DNA of 64,000 nt from CAWFPR01 sp963817635. GTDB taxonomy: Bacteria > Acidobacteriota > Vicinamibacteria > Vicinamibacterales > 2-12-FULL-66-21. The translations under genes were made by a program, and so were the position numbers. Position 1 is the stretch's first letter; every line of letters starts with the position of its first letter. The notes beneath the pieces are model-generated. The model searched no databases. It had not been told where the DNA came from and worked only from the letters and a program-made list of their open reading frames with translations. Shown here in pieces: positions 31,733 through 43,200 of this stretch. The stretch spans positions 763,516 to 827,515 of the forward strand of contig CAWFPR010000005.1 of the NCBI GenBank assembly GCA_963817635.1, written 5' to 3'.

Positions 31733-33472
31733 ATGGAACTGATCCAGCGTCCTCACGACAGGGAACTCGTCAGGCGGGCCTGCGACGTGCTGCTCAAGAT
31801 CCCCGGAGTGTTCTCCGTCGGTCTCGGAAGCAAGCTGGTAAACGGACAGAGCACCGGCCAGCTCGCCCTGAGCATCCTGGTGCTCGAGAAGAAGTCCGCG
31901 TCAGCCCTGGCGCCACACGAAGTCATCCCGGACGAGATCGAGGGGCTGCCCACTGACGTGCTCGAAGCACAGCCACCGCGCCCGCTCGCCGATGAAGAGG
32001 AGCAGGAAGACTTCGATGCCGGCATCCCGCGCGACGAAGACGAGTATCGCCCGATCGTCGGGGGCATCCAGATTCGGGGCGCCAATTCGATTGCGGAAAA
32101 CCGCGCGCAGACGTTCGGCACGCTCGGCGGGTTTGCGAAGACGACCGGATCGGATCCCGGCCGCCACGTGTTGCTCACGAACCACCACGTCCTGGACGAC
32201 CAGTTTGGCGAGCTGAACGGCCCGAGCTGTACGGGCTGCACGAAGGGGGACTCGGTCGGCAATCCGAACGTCGGCAGCCAGATCGCCACGGTCCTGCGCG
32301 GCAGCGGCAAGGACCACAAGGAGCTGGATGCCGCCATCGCCATTCTCGACAAGGGAGTCGAGTTCCAGCGCGACATCGTGAAAGACGACGAGCCGTCGCA
32401 CCGCGAGGCCATCGGCGAGAGCCGGCCGCTCGAAACAACAGACAAAGACCTCGCCGTGCACAAGCGCGGGATGCGTTCCCGCATCACCTACGGCATCGTC
32501 GGCGCCGTGAGCGTGACGACGAACCCGCCGATCGAGGGCAAGACGAAAGAGAATCAGATCCGCATCGACCTGCCCAGAAAAGTGACGGCGTCAGGATCCA
32601 TCACGTTTGAAGCGAACAACACGCTGTTCGTGCCGGCGGTGGATTTCACCGCCGCGAACGTGCAGGTGGGCGACGTGGTCTTCCTCCAGGTTCCACCCAA
32701 CGACGGCCGCTACCGGATCACCCAGGTCGTCGATGCGCACCGCCTCGTCGTGGCCGCGACCCCGGAGCTGGAGCAAGGCACCGGCTCACACTCGATTATG
32801 GTGACCCCCCCGATGTTCGCCCTGAAGGGGGATTCCGGGTCGCTGCTGCTCGATCCGCAGCGCAGGGTTGTCGGCCTGGTGTGGGCGGCGAACACCGCGT
32901 CCCCGTTCGGTAACGCCTGGGCGAACCGCATCGAGGTCGTCGAGAGCCAGCTTCAGATCAAGATCGACAGCGCCGCCACCGTTGGGGACACCCAGGTCGC
33001 GCTCAGTCCGTTCGACGCAGGCGATGCGGGACGGCGGGCGATCGGCGAGCGCCTCCGTCCGGCTGCCGCGGCGGCGATCGACGGCGTGCCGCCACCGGTG
33101 AGCCTCAGGACGCTGGTCGAAGGGGATCTGCTGGCCCTTCCGCGCGGCCGCCAGATCTATCAGCTCTACTTCAAGCACCACATGGAAATACGCGAGCTGA
33201 TCGACAGCAATCGGCGCGTCGCGACGGTCTGGCACAGGCAGGGAGGCCCAGGCATGATTCAGACCGTCGTGGACGCGGTCAGATCCCGGACCACGACCGT
33301 CCCGGCGTCGATTCGGGGAAAGAGCTGGGGAGAACGCGTGGGCGCCATCCTCGCGGTTTTCGAGAAATTCTCCAGCAGCAGGCTCCGCGAGGACATCGCG
33401 ACATTTGGTCGCGATGTCGAGACGCTCGGCGGCATGACGTATCCGGGATTCCTGGAGAACCTGAAGCCGTAG
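31733..33472 (+). CDS. Trypsin-like serine protease without signal peptide
   Basis: 579 residues. The catalytic triad is readable: H152 in LLTNHHVLDD, D199 in KELDAAIAIL and S368 in LKGDSGSLLL, as in chymotrypsin-fold proteases. The N-terminal part (GVFSVGLGSKLVNG; ILVLEKKSASAL; IPDEIEGLPTDVLE) is typical of bacterial trypsin-like proteins that begin with a small alpha/beta domain. Between His and Ser lies a beta insert of about 75 residues (NTLFVPAVDFTAANVQVGDV). Residues 430-579 are a separate C-terminal domain of unknown role. No Sec signal or membrane segment is visible. It starts 2 bp after the stop of giant paralogue 1 and ends 12 bp before paralogue 2, so it could process these proteins. 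Confidence 0.85.
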   Translation: MELIQRPHDRELVRRACDVLLKIPGVFSVGLGSKLVNGQSTGQLALSILVLEKKSASALAPHEVIPDEIEGLPTDVLEAQPPRPLADEEEQEDFDAGIPRDEDEYRPIVGGIQIRGANSIAENRAQTFGTLGGFAKTTGSDPGRHVLLTNHHVLDDQFGELNGPSCTGCTKGDSVGNPNVGSQIATVLRGSGKDHKELDAAIAILDKGVEFQRDIVKDDEPSHREAIGESRPLETTDKDLAVHKRGMRSRITYGIVGAVSVTTNPPIEGKTKENQIRIDLPRKVTASGSITFEANNTLFVPAVDFTAANVQVGDVVFLQVPPNDGRYRITQVVDAHRLVVAATPELEQGTGSHSIMVTPPMFALKGDSGSLLLDPQRRVVGLVWAANTASPFGNAWANRIEVVESQLQIKIDSAATVGDTQVALSPFDAGDAGRRAIGERLRPAAAAAIDGVPPPVSLRTLVEGDLLALPRGRQIYQLYFKHHMEIRELIDSNRRVATVWHRQGGPGMIQTVVDAVRSRTTTVPASIRGKSWGERVGAILAVFEKFSSSRLREDIATFGRDVETLGGMTYPGFLENLKP

Positions 33473-33484
33473 GGCGCGACCCCG

Positions 33485-36400
33485 ATGCCCACGCAGCCAG
33501 GAACGCTCGAGCTTCTCCTCGGCGAGATCGGGCCCATCCTCGCCCGTCTCGAATCTCGCCTCGCGCCCGGCAACATCCTCGTCGGCTTGTCGGAACTCGG
33601 ACTTCAGTTTCCGCCCGAGCTGCTGAACGACGCTGCGCTCGTCGCGTCGCTGACCGACGCGTCCTCAACCGCGGCGGCCATTCCCGGACTGCTCCAGGAT
33701 CTCGCCGACGCGCTCGAGGCGGACGACACGGCGGTCGTCGTCCAGCGCACCGTTGCGATCGTCGAGCAGTTCAGCACGCTATTCATCGCGGTGGACGATG
33801 TCGCGGCGAAGCTGGAAGCGGCGGCCGCTTCGATCGGGATGGGATCGGCCGAGATCGTCCAGTTCGCGCAGGAGCTGCCCGGGCGCGTCATCGAACAGCT
33901 CGCGATCGAGCGGCTCGAGGGCCGTCCAGCCGTCGCGAACACGCTTCAACTGCTGGGCATCATCGAGCGGGTCGTCGATCCGGGCGTTCCCGGCGATCCG
34001 ACCCGGCCCGAGTTCGAACGCAAGCAGCTTCACCTCTCCAACCTCATCGATCTCGTGCAGTCGCCGGCTGACTACTTCGAGACACTGTACGAGTGGGGCA
34101 GTCCAGGGTTCGACGGCGCGCGGCTCTTCGGCGTGCTCGAGGACGTCATCGCACGCTTCGGTTTGCCGGTCGCGCTGATTCCGGCGACCGCAACCGATCC
34201 GCTCACGCTTCGCATCGTGCTGTTCGAGTTGAAACCGGACCCGGGCGTGTCGCCGCCAGGGCTGACCTTTTCGCTCGACGCACCGATCGAAGGCGACTTC
34301 ACGGCCGATGTTCCTCTCGGCAGCGACGCGTGGACCATGCAGGTCACGACCGCGGGAACGTTCAAGGCCGGACTGACCGGATCGATTCGTCCCCCCGCGG
34401 ACTTCGCCCTCCTGCCGCTAGACGGGACACTGGACGGCCAGATTCTGGCGACGATCGCCGGCCAGTTGCCTGAAGCCGGCGCGCGGTTCGTGCTGCTCGG
34501 CGTGGCAGGATCCAGCCGGGTGGAAGTCGGCCGCGTTGCCGCCTCGCTCGGGATGCGGTTCGCCTGGAACGGGACGCGCGCCATCGGTGAAACGGTTGCG
34601 GATGTCCGTCTCGACGACGGACGAGTGGTTCTCGATACGTCCGAAGGCGACGGTTTTCTGCAGGACGTGCTCGGCGGCTCGAGCGGCGACGCGGCGTTCA
34701 GCCTCCACGCGTTCTGGAGCGCATCCACGGGCCTGCGGTTCGAAGGCAGCTCGGCGATCGAAATCGCGATTCCTCTTCATGCCGCGGTCGGTCCGATCGA
34801 GCTGACGGGCCTCGTGATCCGATCGACGCCTGGTGACGGCGCGATTCCGATTGAAGTCTCCGGCAATTTCCGCGGCCAGCTCGGTCCAATTCAATTCGTC
34901 GTCCAGCGGCTCGGCGTCGAGTTCAGGGTGACAGCGCCGGACGAGCGGGGCAACCTCGGTCCGCTGAACATCGACGCGGCCTTCAAACCCCCCGAGGGTC
35001 TGGGCCTGAGCGTGGAGGGCGGGGGATTCACGGGTGGGGGGTTCCTGGGGTTCGAGCCGGAGGCGGGGCGCTACAGCGGGATGCTGGAGCTGGGGTTCCA
35101 GGGGCAGTTCACGCTGAAGGCGTTCGGGCTGCTGGAGACGCGGCAGCCCAATGGCGAGCCGGGGTTTTCGCTGGTGATCGTGATCAGCAGCGAGTTCACG
35201 CCGATCCCGCTGGGGTTCGGGTTCTCGCTGACGGGGGTCGGCGGGCTGCTGGGGCTGAACCGGACGGTGCAACGTCGATCGGCTGGCGAGCGGGCTGGGC
35301 GACCAGACGCTCCAGAGCGTGCTGTTTCCGACGAACCTGGTCGCCAATGCAGATCGGATCCTGAGCGACCTGCGGCAGGTGTTCCCGCCGGCGCGCGGGC
35401 GGTTCGTGTTCGGCCCGCTGGCGAAGATCACGTGGGGGACGCCGGCGCTGCTGACGGCCGAAGTGGGGCTGGTGCTGGAGGTGCCGGAGCCGGTGCGGCT
35501 GGTGCTGCTCGGCGTGGTGCGGGGGATCCTGCCGGACGAGCAGGCGGCGATCCTGCGCCTGGAGGTGCATTTCCTCGGGGTGATTGACGTCGCGCAGGCG
35601 CGGCTGTCGTTCGACGCGACGCTGGTGGACTCGCGGCTGCTGGCCTTCACGCTGACGGGCGACCTGGCGCTGCGGCTGTATTGGGGCGCCGACGCGAATT
35701 TCCTGGTGACGGTGGGTGGGTTCCACCCGGCGTATCAGCCGCCGCCGCTGGCGCTGCCGGCGCTGCACCGGCTGACGGTGGCGCTGGCGGCGGGGGACAA
35801 CCCGCGGCTGACGCTCGAAACCTACCTGGCGGTGACGGCGAACACGGCGCAGTTCGGCGCGCGGCTGGAGCTGTATGCGGCGGCGTGGAAGTTCAACGCC
35901 TACGGGTTCCTGTCGTTCGACGTGCTGTTCCAGTTCAACCCGTTCTACTTCCTCGCGGATGTGACGGCGATGCTGGCGCTGCGGGTGGGGTCGTCGGCGA
36001 TTGCCAGCATCAAGCTGACGCTGACGCTGGAAGGGCCGACGCCGTGGAAGGCGAAGGGGGACGCGCGGCTGAAGCTGTGCTGGTTCCTGACGGTCAAGAT
36101 CCGGTTCAGCAAGACGTTCGGGGAAGCGCGGCAGACGACGCTGCCGGATGTGGCGGTGCTGCCGCGGCTGACGGCGGCGCTGGCGGCGCGGGACACCTGG
36201 CGGGAGGAGCTGCCGGCCAATGGGCAGCGGCTGGAAAGCCTGCGGGCGCTCGGCGTGGACGGGTCGGCGCCGGTGCGGGTGCACCCGGTCGGGACGGTGG
36301 CGATCAGCCAGACGGTGGTGCCGCTCGGGATCGCGCTCGATCGGATCGGGGCGCAGCGGCCGGCCGACGGGCCGGCGTTCGCCATCGCGGACGTGGCGGT

Positions 36401-36929
36401 GGGGGGCGATCCGCAGGGGACGCCGCCGGCGACGGAGGAGCAGTTCGCGCCGGCGCAGTATTTCGACCTGAGCGATGCGGACAAGCTGGCGAGCCCGTCG
36501 TTCAAGCGCTTTGCGAGCGGCGTGCGGGTGGGCGACGCGGAGCGGTGGCGCACCGGCTACGCCGCCGCGCGCGAGGTCCGCTACGAACGCACATACATCG
36601 ACTCTCAACGCGACAGTGCGCAACCTCTTTCCGGCGGCCTCTTCGACGTGGACGCGGTTGCCTTCGGCGCGTGGACGCTTCACGGGGCGACCGCCAAGTC
36701 GTCGCTGTCGTTCGATCGGCGCCGCAAATCCACGCTCGCCCCGGAAGAAGTCGGCGTCCTTCAGGAATCGTTCGCGATCGTTCGCGCGAGCGACCTGAGC
36801 CTGTTCGACGCCGCCAGCATCGCGGGGACCGAACGCGCGGCGTTGAGGCGCAAGGACGACCTGATCGCGGCCAACCCCGCGCTGCGCGGGTCGCTGCAGG
36901 TCGTCCCGTTGTTCGAGTTGAGCGCGTGA
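33485..36929 (+). CDS. Giant beta-rich protein, DUF6603-type (paralogue 2), one frameshift
   Basis: About 1147 residues if repaired. The N-terminal 250 residues are helical and distantly related to paralogue 1; 255-500 are beta-rich and diverged; 500-1044 are the nearly identical core; the tail (LFDVDAVAFGAWTLHGATAK onward) is about 70 percent alike by eye. At 35271 the DNA reads gtgcAACgtc where copy 1 has gtgcAGgtc, a net one-base gain that breaks the frame near residue 596. Downstream coding is intact to ELSA and the stop at 36929. No signal peptide. Function unknown. Confidence 0.72.
34982..36614 (+). repeat. Long direct repeat, copy 2 (core of paralogue 2)
   Basis: 1633 bp, the partner of 29778-31409, 5.2 kb downstream in the same orientation. 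The one-base gain at 35271 distinguishes it. Homologous recombination between the copies would delete 5.2 kb, including the protease gene, and fuse the two giant proteins in frame. Confidence 0.95.
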
Positions 36930-36953
36930 ATCAGTTGATCGGGTGGCCGACGT

Positions 36954-39900
36954 ATGGACACGCTTAGAAACTACACATTCCTCCCGTGGGTCCGTCGGGG
37001 CTTCAGCGCGGAGATTTCGACCCCGGACGACCTCGGCTCTGGCGCCGCCGGTCCTGAGCGCGCGGCCGTGCCGGTCAGCTTCACCGTCAACGGGCAGCCG
37101 ATCGCGAAGGATGTCGAAGTGCTCGGCCCCGGCGACGTCGTCGGCATCAATCCGATCGCGATCGTCAAGACCGATCCGCGCAACTGGGTGACCGACTTCG
37201 AAGCGAACTACCTGCCGTACATCGAGTTCTACGAAGAGGACTTCCCCTGGCGCTTCACGCCGGCGATCGCGGCCGGCACACTGGAGCAGAGCCGGCTGCG
37301 TCCCTGGATCTTCCTGGTCGTGCTGAAGGAAGGCGAGTTCGTCGAGCGCAAGAGCAGCGGGCCGCTACCGGCGTTCGAATTCGGGGAAGGGCTCGATCCC
37401 GCGGCGTTCTTCCCGCGCCCGGATCAGTCGTGGGCCTGGGCGCACGTGCACGTGAGCCAGAACGTCATCGGCAACGCGCTCCAGACCGGGGCCCCCGCCG
37501 ACGTGGCAGCCGTCGAACAGAACTTCGCACAGACCATCCGCACCAACCCCGACGGCGCGTCGTCCAGGCTCCTGTGCGCGAGGAAGCTCGAGGACAACAC
37601 GGCGTATCACGCCTTCGTGGTCCCGGCGTTCGAGACGGGCCGGCTCGCCGGACTCGGGTTCGACATTCCGCCCGGCACGAGCGGCCAGCGTTCGTCGTGG
37701 GACGCCGGGCAGCGAGTCCACCCGATCTACTACCGCTGGTTCTTCCGCACCGGCGAGAAGGGGGATTTCGAGTTCCTCGTCGATCTGCTCGAGCCGTGTC
37801 CGGTGGACAAGCGTGTGGGCGTTCGGTCGATGGACATGCAGGACCCGGGGTACGAAGTCGAGGGGATGTCGGGCGCGCTGCGGGTGATGGGACTCGAGGG
37901 CGCGTTGAAGAGCACCGAAACGGAGCCGTCGCCGTCCGAGTGGCCCCCCGCGGGAACGGACTTCAACAATCCACCTGCGGGCTCCGCGGGACGGTTCCTG
38001 AATCAGCTCGAACAGAAGGTCAACCTCCAGTTCAGTCTCCAGCAGCCGGAGACCGCGACCAATCCGCACCCCGACCCAATCGTCAGTCCGCCGCTCTACG
38101 GCAAGTGGTACGCCATGGCCGAGAGGCTCGACGTGCGGCAGGGCACCGGGTGGGTTGACGAATTGAATCGCGACCCGCGGCTGCGGACGCCGGCCGGCGC
38201 CGGCACCGAGGTCATCCAGAAGGAGCAGGAGAAGTTCATGCAGCAGGCCTGGGCGCAGCTCGGCGACCTGCTGCAGACGAACCAGAAGATCCGCCAGTTC
38301 CAGATCGCGTGGATGAGCACGTTCGTGACGTTCCAGAAGAACGTGCTGCCGCAGCCGGTGGATCAGTTCCTGACGTTCACCCACGCGGTCCAGTCGCGCG
38401 TGCTCGGGAGTCCCACGACGATTGCCCGCCAGGTGAAGGAGAGCCGGCTGCCTCGCGCCGCGATCGATCCGGCGTTCCGGAAGATCGCCCGTCCACGGGG
38501 CGCCATCATGCGGAAGGTCGTGCCCGACGGTACCGCGCCGCCGCAGGACGTGCTCCGGCAACTGAACGAAGGCAAGCTGACCGCGGCGCCGGCTCCTCCA
38601 GAGCCGACTGGCCAGATTTCGCTGGACGACGCCGCAAGGTCGATCGAGCCGCCGGCGCTGCCCGACTGGCTGGATCAACTGCTGCGCAGCGGCTTGCTGG
38701 TGACCGTGCTCGTCGTGCTGATCGTTGTGGCGTTGCTCCTGGCGGTGCTCGGGAACGTCTTTCTCGTGCTGGTCGCGGCCGCTCTCGGCGGTGTGCTGTA
38801 CTTTGCCCTGCAACTGAGAGCGACCGTTCAGGCAGCCGAGACGCTTCGCGAGAGCTTTCAGGAGAAGTCGTTCACGCCATCGGCGGTTGACCGGATCGCG
38901 GCGCGGCCCGGTTTCGTGCTGACCGACTTCCAGGCCGACATGCCCGCCGTGGCCGGCGGCAGCGCCGACAGTGTGGAGGCCGCGAACTTCCGGATGGCGC
39001 TGAAAGATGCGTTCACTGCGTACGAGTCCTCGCCGCCGCCGCTGCCGGTTCCTGCGCCTCTCCAGATGGACAACGCCGTCGCGAAGCTGAAGCAGGCGCT
39101 GAACCCGGCCGTGTCGATTCCGAAGCGGGCGCAGTTCGTGCTCAAGATTCCGCCAAGCGTGAGCGATTCCTATCTTCGTCCGCAGAAGACGCTCGTGACC
39201 GTCATGGCGCATCCGGTGTTCGCGGAACCGATGTACCGGGCGCTCCGCGACATTTCGGCGGAGTTCCTGGCGCCGAACCTCGGGCTGATTCCAAACAACA
39301 CGATCTCGCTCATGGAAACCAACCAGCGCTTCATCGAGGCCTACATGGTGGGGTTGAACGACGAGATGGGGCGTGAGCTGTTGTGGCGGCAGTTCCCGAC
39401 CGATCAGCGCGGCAGCTACTTCCGCCAGTTCTGGGACGTCGGCGATGTCGTCACTCGCGATCCGGCCACGCCGGCGGCCCAGCGCGAAGAGGCGCTGCTG
39501 GATATCACGAAGCTGCACACCTGGGAGCGCGGCACGCCGCTCGGCACGCATGCCAGCCGCCCGCTGCCGAGTGGCGCTGAATCGGACGAGTCGAGGCTCG
39601 TGCTGGTCGTGAGAGGCGATCTGCTCAAGAAGTACCCCACGGCCGTGATCTACGCGCAGCAGGCGAAATGGGGCGTTGACGAACAGGGACGGCAGGTCCG
39701 CGTCCTGGACGAGAGCAACCCGGCGCAAACGATCAAGACGCCGATCTTCAAGGCTGAAATCGACCCGGACGTCCGTTTTCTCGGATTCGACCTCACGTCC
39801 ACAGTGGTCAAAGGCAATCCGGATCCATCCGTAAACGACCCGGGGTGGTTCTTCGTGATTCAGGAGCGTCCGGGCGAGCCGCGTTTCGGCCTCGACGACC

Positions 39901-40136
39901 TCAGCGACGATTCGCCGGCGAAACCGACGAACTGGAACGAGCTGGCCTGGGAACACCTGCAGGGGTTCGAGAGCCTCGGATGCGTTGACTTCAACGTGAA
40001 CGTGCCCGACGAGACGGGTATCATCGACGCCCCCGACAGTCAGTTCACGTGGGGACAGAACGCCGCCGACATGGCCTACATCTTCTACCAGGTCCCGGTG
40101 ATGGTGGCGTTCCATGCGGCCGACATGCTGCCGTGA
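36954..40136 (+). CDS. Large uncharacterised protein with central membrane segments
   Basis: 1060 residues, uninterrupted; no named family recognised. The N-terminus reads MDTLRNYTFLPWVRRGFSAE and the first 300 residues are rich in Trp, Pro and Phe (YLPYIEFYEEDFPWRFTPAI; LRPWIFLVVLKEGEF). Residues about 580-625 are strongly hydrophobic (LLVTVLVVLIVVALLLAVLG, then FLVLVAAALGGVLYFALQL), enough for two membrane helices in an otherwise soluble protein. The C-terminal third includes NPDPSVNDPGWFFVIQERPG and FTWGQNAADMAYIFYQVPVM. No signal peptide is seen. It starts 24 bp after giant paralogue 2. It might tether the locus products to a membrane; that is inference from the hydrophobic segment. Confidence 0.7.
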   Translation: MDTLRNYTFLPWVRRGFSAEISTPDDLGSGAAGPERAAVPVSFTVNGQPIAKDVEVLGPGDVVGINPIAIVKTDPRNWVTDFEANYLPYIEFYEEDFPWRFTPAIAAGTLEQSRLRPWIFLVVLKEGEFVERKSSGPLPAFEFGEGLDPAAFFPRPDQSWAWAHVHVSQNVIGNALQTGAPADVAAVEQNFAQTIRTNPDGASSRLLCARKLEDNTAYHAFVVPAFETGRLAGLGFDIPPGTSGQRSSWDAGQRVHPIYYRWFFRTGEKGDFEFLVDLLEPCPVDKRVGVRSMDMQDPGYEVEGMSGALRVMGLEGALKSTETEPSPSEWPPAGTDFNNPPAGSAGRFLNQLEQKVNLQFSLQQPETATNPHPDPIVSPPLYGKWYAMAERLDVRQGTGWVDELNRDPRLRTPAGAGTEVIQKEQEKFMQQAWAQLGDLLQTNQKIRQFQIAWMSTFVTFQKNVLPQPVDQFLTFTHAVQSRVLGSPTTIARQVKESRLPRAAIDPAFRKIARPRGAIMRKVVPDGTAPPQDVLRQLNEGKLTAAPAPPEPTGQISLDDAARSIEPPALPDWLDQLLRSGLLVTVLVVLIVVALLLAVLGNVFLVLVAAALGGVLYFALQLRATVQAAETLRESFQEKSFTPSAVDRIAARPGFVLTDFQADMPAVAGGSADSVEAANFRMALKDAFTAYESSPPPLPVPAPLQMDNAVAKLKQALNPAVSIPKRAQFVLKIPPSVSDSYLRPQKTLVTVMAHPVFAEPMYRALRDISAEFLAPNLGLIPNNTISLMETNQRFIEAYMVGLNDEMGRELLWRQFPTDQRGSYFRQFWDVGDVVTRDPATPAAQREEALLDITKLHTWERGTPLGTHASRPLPSGAESDESRLVLVVRGDLLKKYPTAVIYAQQAKWGVDEQGRQVRVLDESNPAQTIKTPIFKAEIDPDVRFLGFDLTSTVVKGNPDPSVNDPGWFFVIQERPGEPRFGLDDLSDDSPAKPTNWNELAWEHLQGFESLGCVDFNVNVPDETGIIDAPDSQFTWGQNAADMAYIFYQVPVMVAFHAADMLP

Positions 40137-40234
40137 GAACGATCCGGAGGATCGGGGTTGAACCTGGGCGCCGACCGTGTGGACGGCACGCGCGTCCCGC
40201 GTAACACGGCGAGGCACCGGCAGGCCGGAACATC

Positions 40235-43200
40235 ATGAACGATGAAATCAGGAACGTCCGGGACGCATACCACGCGGCAGACGACTCGCTGTTCGCGCAG
40301 CAGAACCGCGTCCGCACGAAGGAGCAGCAGCTCGCCGCGCTGAAACGGCTCGGCCGGCCGTTCGCCGAACAGGCCGCGATCGTCGAGCGCGAGCTCGTCG
40401 CGCTCAACGCCGCTGTCGCGCGGGAGCGCGCGAACCTGGCGTCGCTGACCGCGCAGTTGTCCACACTCGTCGGCGAATTCGTCCTCCCGCGGACGCCGCA
40501 ACAGCTCGCATCCCAGCTCGACGACAGTCTGCCATGTGTGCTCTTTCCGCTGCGCATCGAGACGCGCTTCATGACCGGTGCGAACGGACGCGAGCTGTGG
40601 GTTCGCGTATACCCGGACGACGTGGCGGTCCATACGCACGAAAAGGAGCTGACGCGCGACGAGGCCGATGGCGCGGTCGAATACTGGACCGCGCGCGCCG
40701 CCGCGGCGTCGATACCGGAACCGGCCGAGCGTGAACGGCTGGAACAGGGCGCGTGGCGATCGCTGGCCACTGCGTACGGGGGCACGAGAGCCTCGTGGGT
40801 CGCCTCCGAGATCAGAAGGCGCGCGCTGGCGAAGCCCGAGAACCAGGATCTGGCATTTCTCCTCGTCCGCGCGCAGGCGCTCGGCATCCTCGCGGATCCT
40901 CGAGTCACGTCGCCGGCCAAACGCGCGGCGATCCTGGCCCTGCTTGCTTCGACGCACCCCTTCGTCGCCGGAATCCGCGCGGCCGTCACCGACCTGCTCC
41001 AGCAGGACGGCGACATCAGCGACGAGACACGGCAGGCGATCGTGCGGACGATCGACAACGGTGTGCTGACGTATCTCGACTTCGACCTCGACGCATTCAA
41101 GCCGGAGAGCTGGAGCCACGCGCCACGTACCGAGGCGCTGCCCGATCGGTTCGTGCTGATCGGGATCGCGGACGGCGTGCGGCAGGAGTTTCCATTTCCC
41201 GCCGCCGTGCGGAATCCGCTGATCCTCGGACCGAACCCCCAGAAACTCGAAAGCGAACTGGCCCAGACCGCTGGCGACCTCGTCGTCGGTGAAGACTTCG
41301 CGTGGATCTGGGACTTCGAGGCGGCGATCGAGGCCGGCATGGCGATGCGCGTGGCGCTGCCGGAGCTATTTGCGACAGCGGGCTTCGATCGCCTCATGGT
41401 GCTCGGGCTCAAGGTGTCCGCCGATCCGGCGGATCACAGTCAGATGCTCGAGGACCTGATCGACAACCACCACTATTCACCGGACGGCATCGGCTTTCTG
41501 CCGCAGGGAACGCCCACGAACCACACCGGCGACACTCCGTCCGGGTTTTCAACCGACGATGCGGAGGGCGAACCCAGCTTTGCGGTGGAAACCGCCGAGA
41601 CGCCCGTGCAGCCGGCGATCGACGATCTCGACAAGAGCGACGCGCAACGTTTCGCCGAGGCCTGGGACATCGATTTCGAGAAAGTGGCCCGGCTGGCCAA
41701 TGCCGACGTCCGGGACGTGTCGAAGGCGAAGATCATCAACCAGGCGTTGTGGCCGGCGACGATCGGCTACTTTCTCGAGGAACTGCTCGAGACCGACGCC
41801 AACGTGAACGATCGGATCCGGCGGTTCTTCACCTCCGACGTGGTCGCGCGCGGCACCCTTCCCGCGATCAGGGTGGGCAAGCAACCCTACGGCGTGCTGG
41901 TCACCAGCGCCTTCAACCGGTGGCAGGTCAACGACGGCATCGACGGCGACGACGCGGCCGTCCTCCGGCAGGTGCACGACGTCCTGGTGAAAGTGGAAAC
42001 GCAGTGGGAGCAGCTCGTCGGCCAGGTCTCGCGTGTAGACGCGCCTGGCGACTCGTTCGCGCACCTGCTGAACATCCTCGGCCTCCAGGCGACATCGGTG
42101 GACTACCAGCGGCGAGTCGGCACCTACCAGACCTTCCTGTGGAACCTCGCGCACCTGATGATTGGCGGCAACTTCGGCGGCTCCGATCCGATGGTGCGCT
42201 ATTTCCAGGATGTGACGAGACGCGGCATCCAGCTCCTGAACGACCTCGGTTTCCAGTTTCCGAAGCTGCCGAAGCTCTTTGGCCTGCTCTTTTCCGCTGC
42301 GACCTCGCCGCTGAACGGCCCGTTCGTAGACGACGTGGCGGCGGCCGACGACGAAAAGCTGTCCGAAACGGACGAACTGCCGGCGAAATACGCGCTGATA
42401 CACAGCGCGGCGGATTCCGAGGCGGTCGAGAACCGTAACTACATCGGCTGGATCGTCGCCAGTCCGCTCGGCACGTTGAAGTCGCAGAGCTTCCGGAAGG
42501 ACGACGGCACGTCGCTTCCCGCGCCTGCGGCGCTGCTCTTCCGGATGCTGCTCCGTTCGGTTCTGCTCGCGACTCACGACGCGACCATGAACCTGTACGA
42601 GGGCCTTCAACTGGTCGGGGCGACGGTCAGGCGCGAACAGGATTTCACGAACGTCGAAGCCGGGCGGACGGTGACGCGCTGGGAGTTCATGGAGGCCCGG
42701 GTCAACCAGGTGATGCCGCAGGTCAGCGACGCGAGTCTCGCGATCGGCGATTTCCTCGCCACGCCGGCCGGCCTTTCGCGTCCAGGCGTAGAGCTGTTGC
42801 GCGAGGTGCGGGAGTCCATCGAGAAGCTCGAACATCTCGCGACCGCTGATCTGGAACGCCTGACGGCCGAGCACATCGACCTGTGCTCGTACCGGCTCGA
42901 CGCCTGGCAGGGTGCGCTCTTCTCCAGGCGCCTTGCGCGGCTGAACGTACTTCGGTCCAGCGGCGGTGATGGCGGGCCGAAACACGGCGTGCATTTCGGG
43001 GCGTGCACGGCTGGCTCGAGAACGTCCGCCCGGCGCCGCCGCCGGCGGTAGTGCCGCAGGAGCAGATTTCCCCGGATCTTCGCGAGGACGGCGTATCCGT
43101 CGTCGAACAGGCGAACAACGGCGGATACATCCACGGCCCGTCGATCAATCACGCCGTTGCGGCCGCCGTGCTGCGGAATGCCTATCTCACGCACGCCAGC

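Noticed and set aside
29778..36614. The long direct repeats as an insertion sequence or transposon
   Set aside because: They lie within coding frames, encode no transposase, and show no terminal inverted repeats or target duplications.
37365..40217. Minus-strand frame of 950 residues opposite the 1060-residue protein
   Set aside because: Same mirror-type composition, and the plus strand is a clean conserved-looking frame with an ordered gene arrangement.
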